From assembly GCA_946885735.1 (NCBI GenBank), contig CAMPGW010000043.1:1-23531 (forward strand): a DNA stretch of 23,531 nucleotides, given 5' to 3'. The notes beneath the pieces were generated by a model, which had not been told where the DNA came from, searched no databases, and saw only the letters and a list, made by a program, of their open reading frames with translations. The position numbers were made by a program, and so were the translations under genes. Below are positions 18,908-23,531 of this stretch, one piece after another (the stretch's first letter is position 1; every line of letters starts with the position of its first letter). This stretch comes from an uncultured Gammaproteobacteria bacterium. Its GTDB lineage: Bacteria > Pseudomonadota > Gammaproteobacteria > Xanthomonadales > Xanthomonadaceae.

Positions 18908-18923
18908 AGCAGGATCCGTGCCA
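18908..18923 (-). promoter_or_regulatory. Predicted sigma-54 (-24/-12) promoter for the exporter/two-component operon
   Basis: Read on the minus strand the sequence is TGGCACG-GATC-CTGCT. Against the accepted consensus TGGCACG-N4-TTGCW, the -24 element is perfect and the -12 element has one mismatch. The invariant GG and GC pairs have the right spacing. Transcription would start near 18897, leaving a leader of about 30 nt before the adaptor ATG at 18868. The operon it serves encodes an NtrC-family activator, which supports it strongly. Confidence 0.75.
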
Positions 18924-18970
18924 ACATGCAAGCCTTTGAACCAAAAGCATTTTCAGGGGTGCTCGACGAG

Positions 18971-19012
18971 TGTCCGCAGCGTCCGCCGAACGTCCGCGCG
19001 CCGGTGCGGACG
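18971..19012. promoter_or_regulatory. GTCCGC repeat cluster with inverted repeat, candidate activator site (UAS)
   Basis: GTCCGC occurs at 18972-18977, 18981-18986 and 18992-18997, at 9 and 11 bp steps (about one helical turn), followed by its inverse. CGTCCGC (18991-18997) and GCGGACG (19006-19012) form a perfect 7-bp inverted repeat with an 8-bp spacer. Its centre is about 80 bp upstream of the -24 element, roughly -105 from the expected start, a usual distance for NtrC-type enhancer sites. The cluster is also only 60-100 bp upstream of glmS on the other strand, so it could belong to glmS instead. Confidence 0.5.
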
Positions 19013-19071
19013 GACCGGCCTGGCCGCCGCTTCGCGTTAAACTCCCTATCTGAGAAAGGAAGCCCAGACCC

Positions 19072-20895
<1,824 letters not shown>

Positions 20896-20901
20896 GGCGG
20901 C

Positions 20902-21846
20902 CTAGGCCAGCGTCGCCACCACGTAGGCGAGGTAGCCGGCCAGCAGCACGCCGCCCTTGCGGCGGTCCAGGACGCGGCCGTGGTGCATCAGCAGGTACAC
21001 CAGCACGGTGCTGCCGACCATGACGCCGAGGTCCAGGGGCCGAAGCGCGGCGGCGGAGATCGGCTGGATCATCGCCACCACGCCGAGAATCAGCAGGATG
21101 TTGAGGATGTTGGAACCGAGCACGTTGCCGAAGGCGACGTCGGCGTCGTTGCGCAGCGCCGCCACCACGGAGGTCGCGAGCTCCGGCAGGCTGGTGCCCA
21201 GGGCGACGACCGTCAGGCCGATCACGACCTCGCTCATGCCCAGCCCCTGGGCAATCACCACGGCGCCGCGGACCAGCACGTGCGCGCCGACCAGCAGTCC
21301 CGCCAGGCCCGCGAGCACCAGCACGACCGAGCGCCGGGTGCCGATGGGCGTCGCGGGAAGCTGGTCGGCGAATTCGGCCGACACCTCGGCGTCGCGGTCG
21401 CGGCGTGCGGCGCGGTAGGTCAGGACCGTGTAGGCGATCGCTCCGGCACCGAGCGCGGCGCCCTCGAGCCTGCCGAGCATGCCGTCCCACAGCATCAGGG
21501 CCAGCAGCACGGTGACGGCGATCATCACCGGCACTTCGCGTTGCAGCACCGCCGAGCGCACGTGCAGCGGGCGTGCCAGCGCCGCCACGCCCAGGATGAA
21601 CGCGAGATTGGCGATGTTGGAGCCGACGATGTGGCCCAGCGCGAGCCCGCTGCTGCCGCTCAGGGCCGCCTGCAGGCTGACGATCATCTCCGGGCTGCCG
21701 GTGCCGAAGGCGACCACGGTGAGCCCGATCGCCAGCGGCGCGATGCCCATGCGCAGCGCGATGCTGCTGCTGCCGCGCACCAGTCCTTCCGCGCCGAGCG
21801 CCAGCAGGATCAGGCCAGCGAGGATGGCCAGCAAGGCCAGGAGCAT
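20902..21846 (-). CDS. CaCA-family calcium/sodium antiporter (YrbG-like)
   Basis: A 314-residue inner-membrane cation exchanger with about ten helices in two homologous halves. Each half carries the alpha-repeat signature: GTGSPE (48-53) with GHIVGSNIAN (71-80), and GTSLPE (217-222) with GNVLGSNILN (240-249). A short acidic and basic cytoplasmic loop (about 145-172) separates the halves. Members exchange Ca2+ or another cation for Na+, K+ or H+, and the exact ions cannot be read here. The ATG at 21846 has only a weak ribosome binding site. It lies 19 bp after the DUF819 gene on the same strand, so the two are probably co-transcribed. It converges on glmS. Confidence 0.92.
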   Translation of the reverse strand: MLLALLAILAGLILLALGAEGLVRGSSSIALRMGIAPLAIGLTVVAFGTGSPEMIVSLQAALSGSSGLALGHIVGSNIANLAFILGVAALARPLHVRSAVLQREVPVMIAVTVLLALMLWDGMLGRLEGAALGAGAIAYTVLTYRAARRDRDAEVSAEFADQLPATPIGTRRSVVLVLAGLAGLLVGAHVLVRGAVVIAQGLGMSEVVIGLTVVALGTSLPELATSVVAALRNDADVAFGNVLGSNILNILLILGVVAMIQPISAAALRPLDLGVMVGSTVLVYLLMHHGRVLDRRKGGVLLAGYLAYVVATLA

Positions 21847-21865
21847 GGGAGCGGGTCCGCGTGGG

Positions 21866-23113
21866 TCAGGTCGCGATCGCGCGCAGCGCCAGCCCGGTGA
21901 GGTAGGCGCAGTAGGTGCCCAGGGCGTAGCCCAGCACGGCCAGCAATACGCCCACCGGCGCCAGCGCGGGATGGAAGGCGCTGGCGACGACCGGCGCCGA
22001 CGCCGCGCCGCCGACGTTCGCCTGCGAGCCCACCGCCAGGAAGAACAGCGGCGCCCGGATCAGCTTGGCCACGATCAGCATCAGCCCGCCGTGCACCAGG
22101 ATCCAGATCAGGCCGAGCAGGAACAGCCAGGGCCGGTCGAGCAGCGCGGACAGGTCCATCTGCATGCCGATCGTGGCGATCAGCACGTAGAGCATGGCCG
22201 AGCCGACCTTCGAGGCGCCCGCGCCTTCGAGCGTGCGTACGCGGGTGAAGCTCAGCAGCAGGCCGATGGTGGTGGCGAACACGACGATCCAGAAGAAGTT
22301 CGCGGTCAGGCTGTAGTCCTGCAGCCGCCATTCGGCCGGCAGCGAGCTGATCCAGCCCACCAGGGGCGCGGTGAGGAAATGCGCGAGGCCAGTGGCGCCC
22401 AGGCCCACGCCGAGGATGACCATCAGGTCGGCCAGGCTGGGATTGCGCGCGTGCTGGGCCTGGAAGGACTCCATGCGGTTCTGCAGGTCATCGATGGCGC
22501 TGACGTCGGCGCCGGTCCAGCGGTCGAAGGCCTTCGCGCGGCCGGCGAGGAAGAGCAGCACCGCCAGCCACAGGCTGGCGATCAGCACGTCCACGGCGAC
22601 GAACTGTCCGAACTGGGTGGCCTCGACCTCGAAGACCTCCTTCATGGCGGCCTGGTTGGCGCCGCCGCCGATCCAGCTGCCCGCCACCGTGGTCATGCCG
22701 CGCCAGGTGTCGCCGGCGATGGTTTCGGGATGGATGACGCCCATCATCCCGTAGGCCACCAGCGCCCCGAGCATCACGCCGGCGGTGCCGGTCAGGAACA
22801 TGATCACGGCCTTCGGTCCGAGCCGGATGATCGCGCCCAGGTCGATGGCGATGCACAGCAGCACCAGCGATGCGGGCAGCAGGTAGTCACGGGCCATGGG
22901 GTACAGGCCAGACGCCTCGCCATCGATCAGCCCGATGCTGTTGAAGATCGAGGGGATCAGGTAGCACAGCAACAGCGCGGGCACGTAGGTGTAGAAGCGC
23001 TTCCAGAAGCCCTCCGGTCGCGAGGCCGTCCAGAACACCGCGCCGAGGACGGCCGCCAGCAGGCCGAGCACGACGGCGTCATTGGTGATCAGTGCGGTGT
23101 TGGCGGTTTCCAT
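21866..23113 (-). CDS. DUF819 family integral membrane protein
   Basis: A 415-residue, highly hydrophobic inner-membrane protein with roughly eleven to twelve predicted helices. Its TTVAGSWIGGGANQAAMKEVFEV stretch in the first half and the related VGSQANVGGAASAPVVASAF stretch in the second suggest an internally repeated transporter fold. These Gly/Ala/Asn-rich motifs are typical of DUF819 (YjcL-like) proteins, whose substrate is not established. I chose ATG 23111-23113 because GGAGCAG lies just upstream; the frame to 23167 would extend through the promoter region. The antiporter gene follows after 19 bp, which may indicate linked ion or solute transport. Confidence 0.87.
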   Translation of the reverse strand: METANTALITNDAVVLGLLAAVLGAVFWTASRPEGFWKRFYTYVPALLLCYLIPSIFNSIGLIDGEASGLYPMARDYLLPASLVLLCIAIDLGAIIRLGPKAVIMFLTGTAGVMLGALVAYGMMGVIHPETIAGDTWRGMTTVAGSWIGGGANQAAMKEVFEVEATQFGQFVAVDVLIASLWLAVLLFLAGRAKAFDRWTGADVSAIDDLQNRMESFQAQHARNPSLADLMVILGVGLGATGLAHFLTAPLVGWISSLPAEWRLQDYSLTANFFWIVVFATTIGLLLSFTRVRTLEGAGASKVGSAMLYVLIATIGMQMDLSALLDRPWLFLLGLIWILVHGGLMLIVAKLIRAPLFFLAVGSQANVGGAASAPVVASAFHPALAPVGVLLAVLGYALGTYCAYLTGLALRAIAT

Positions 23114-23166
23114 CGCTGCTCCATCGAAGGGTCGGTACGGGCGCGGGGCGGGCCACGCCGGGCCCA

Positions 23167-23172
23167 ACTATA
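23167..23172 (-). promoter_or_regulatory. Candidate -10 box for the DUF819-antiporter operon
   Basis: TATAGT on the minus strand matches five of six positions of the sigma-70 -10 consensus and is the most AT-rich spot in this GC-rich intergenic region. It lies 53 bp before the DUF819 start codon. No good -35 element is visible at 16-18 bp. Confidence 0.4.
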
Positions 23173-23212
23173 CGTGCTGCGCCGGCGCGGGGTGGAATGC
23201 ACGCCGCCTCAC

Positions 23213-23241
23213 TTGGCGCTCGCCCGCCTGCGGCCTAGACT
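23213..23241 (+). promoter_or_regulatory. Candidate sigma-70 promoter giving a leaderless LOG-family mRNA
   Basis: TTGGCG (23213-23218) and TAGACT (23236-23241) are separated by exactly 17 bp. Six bases follow before the ATG at 23248, so transcription would begin at or next to the start codon. No Shine-Dalgarno sequence is present. Leaderless transcripts are known in xanthomonads and other high-GC bacteria. Confidence 0.55.
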
Positions 23242-23247
23242 GGCGCG

Positions 23248-23531
23248 ATGCGAATCTGCGTATATGCCGCGTCCAGTCCACTTGCCGCGCCGTCCTACCA
23301 CCAGGCCGCGCGCAGCCTCGGGGAGTCGCTCGCGGGCGAGGGCTGCAGCATCGTCTACGGCGGCGGCTCGCAGGGCCTGATGGGCGCGCTGGCGGACGGC
23401 GCGCTGTCGCGTGGCGGCGAGGTCATCGGCATCCTGCCCAGGTTCATGGCCGACCTGGAGTGGGGCCATCCGGGCCTGACCCACCTCGACCTGGTCGAGG
23501 ACATGCGCGAGCGCAAGCACAAGCTGCTCAC
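23248..23531 (+). CDS. LOG family (TIGR00730) Rossmann-fold protein, 3'-truncated by window edge
   Basis: Only the first 94 residues are present, and the frame remains open at the end of the window. It starts MRICVYAASS, the first strand of the Rossmann fold. It contains YGGGSQGLMGALADGAL (about residues 37-53), VIGILPRFM, and ends in EDMRERKHKLL, which matches the MxxRK segment of LOG/YvdD-type proteins. The downstream PGGxGTxxE active-site motif would lie beyond the edge. Family members hydrolyse nucleoside 5'-monophosphates such as cytokinin ribotides to base and ribose phosphate. Many bacterial members were misannotated as lysine decarboxylases. It is divergent from the DUF819 operon. Confidence 0.88.
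   Translation, partial: MRICVYAASSPLAAPSYHQAARSLGESLAGEGCSIVYGGGSQGLMGALADGALSRGGEVIGILPRFMADLEWGHPGLTHLDLVEDMRERKHKLL

Noticed and set aside
19038..19043. TAAACT as a glmS -10 promoter element
   Set aside because: No acceptable -35 sequence lies 16-18 bp upstream, so I mention it only within the glmS entry.
20899..20908. GGCCTAGGCC palindrome at the glmS/antiporter junction as a terminator
   Set aside because: Only 10 bp with no loop or T-run and it overlaps the antiporter stop codon. It is too weak to call as a separate feature.
21479..23380. 633-residue plus-strand open frame across the antiporter and DUF819 genes
   Set aside because: Gln/His/Asp/Arg-rich antisense product typical of the complement of membrane-protein genes in GC-rich DNA.

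Overview
This window is densely packed, high-GC bacterial DNA (by eye about two-thirds G+C), with almost no non-coding space and long spurious open frames opposite most real genes. The ATP synthase epsilon gene followed by glmU and, further on, glmS, a MacA/MacB-type exporter run by an NtrC-type two-component pair, and a likely leaderless promoter all fit a gammaproteobacterium, most likely Xanthomonadales (Lysobacter/Luteimonas/Xanthomonas-like). That placement is inferred from gene content only.

Layout. (1) 1-2258: the 3' end of atpC, a small GtrA-type membrane protein on the minus strand, and glmU. (2) 2262-6198, minus strand: a translationally coupled operon of glycoside hydrolase family 2, galT and galK, which looks like release of galactose followed by Leloir phosphorylation and uridylyl transfer. 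(3) 6279-11024, plus strand: glycosyltransferase, UDP-galactopyranose mutase (glf) and a two-domain fusion of a GH1-type barrel with a dTDP-4-dehydrorhamnose-reductase-type domain. Block 2 can supply UDP-galactose and Glf converts it to UDP-galactofuranose, so the two divergent operons may form one galactose-to-glycan route, although galE and galU are not in the window. (4) 11011-18868, minus strand: one long probable operon in the order adaptor, ABC ATPase, two FtsX/MacB permeases, sigma-54-dependent response regulator, histidine kinase and a small membrane-anchored protein of unknown function. (5) 19072-20895: glmS. (6) 20902-23113, minus strand: a DUF819 membrane protein followed by a CaCA-type antiporter. 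(7) from 23248: the start of a LOG-family (TIGR00730) gene, cut by the window edge.

The most interesting part is block 4. In front of the adaptor gene lies a near-perfect -24/-12 sigma-54 promoter (18908-18923) and, about 80 bp further upstream, a cluster of GTCCGC repeats that includes a 7-bp perfect inverted repeat. The operon encodes its own sigma-54 activator, so it reads as a self-contained autoregulated module. Its kinase has two adjacent membrane helices and almost no periplasmic loop, so it may sense inside the membrane or through the transporter rather than bind a periplasmic ligand.

The second notable feature is that atpC-glmU and glmS, neighbours in many gammaproteobacteria, are separated here by about 16.8 kb holding the galactose, glycan and exporter operons. 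No tRNA, rRNA, insertion sequence, integrase or CRISPR array was seen. No stretch longer than 300 bases lacks a gene; the longest gaps are the 203 bp before glmS and the 134 bp between the DUF819 and LOG genes.
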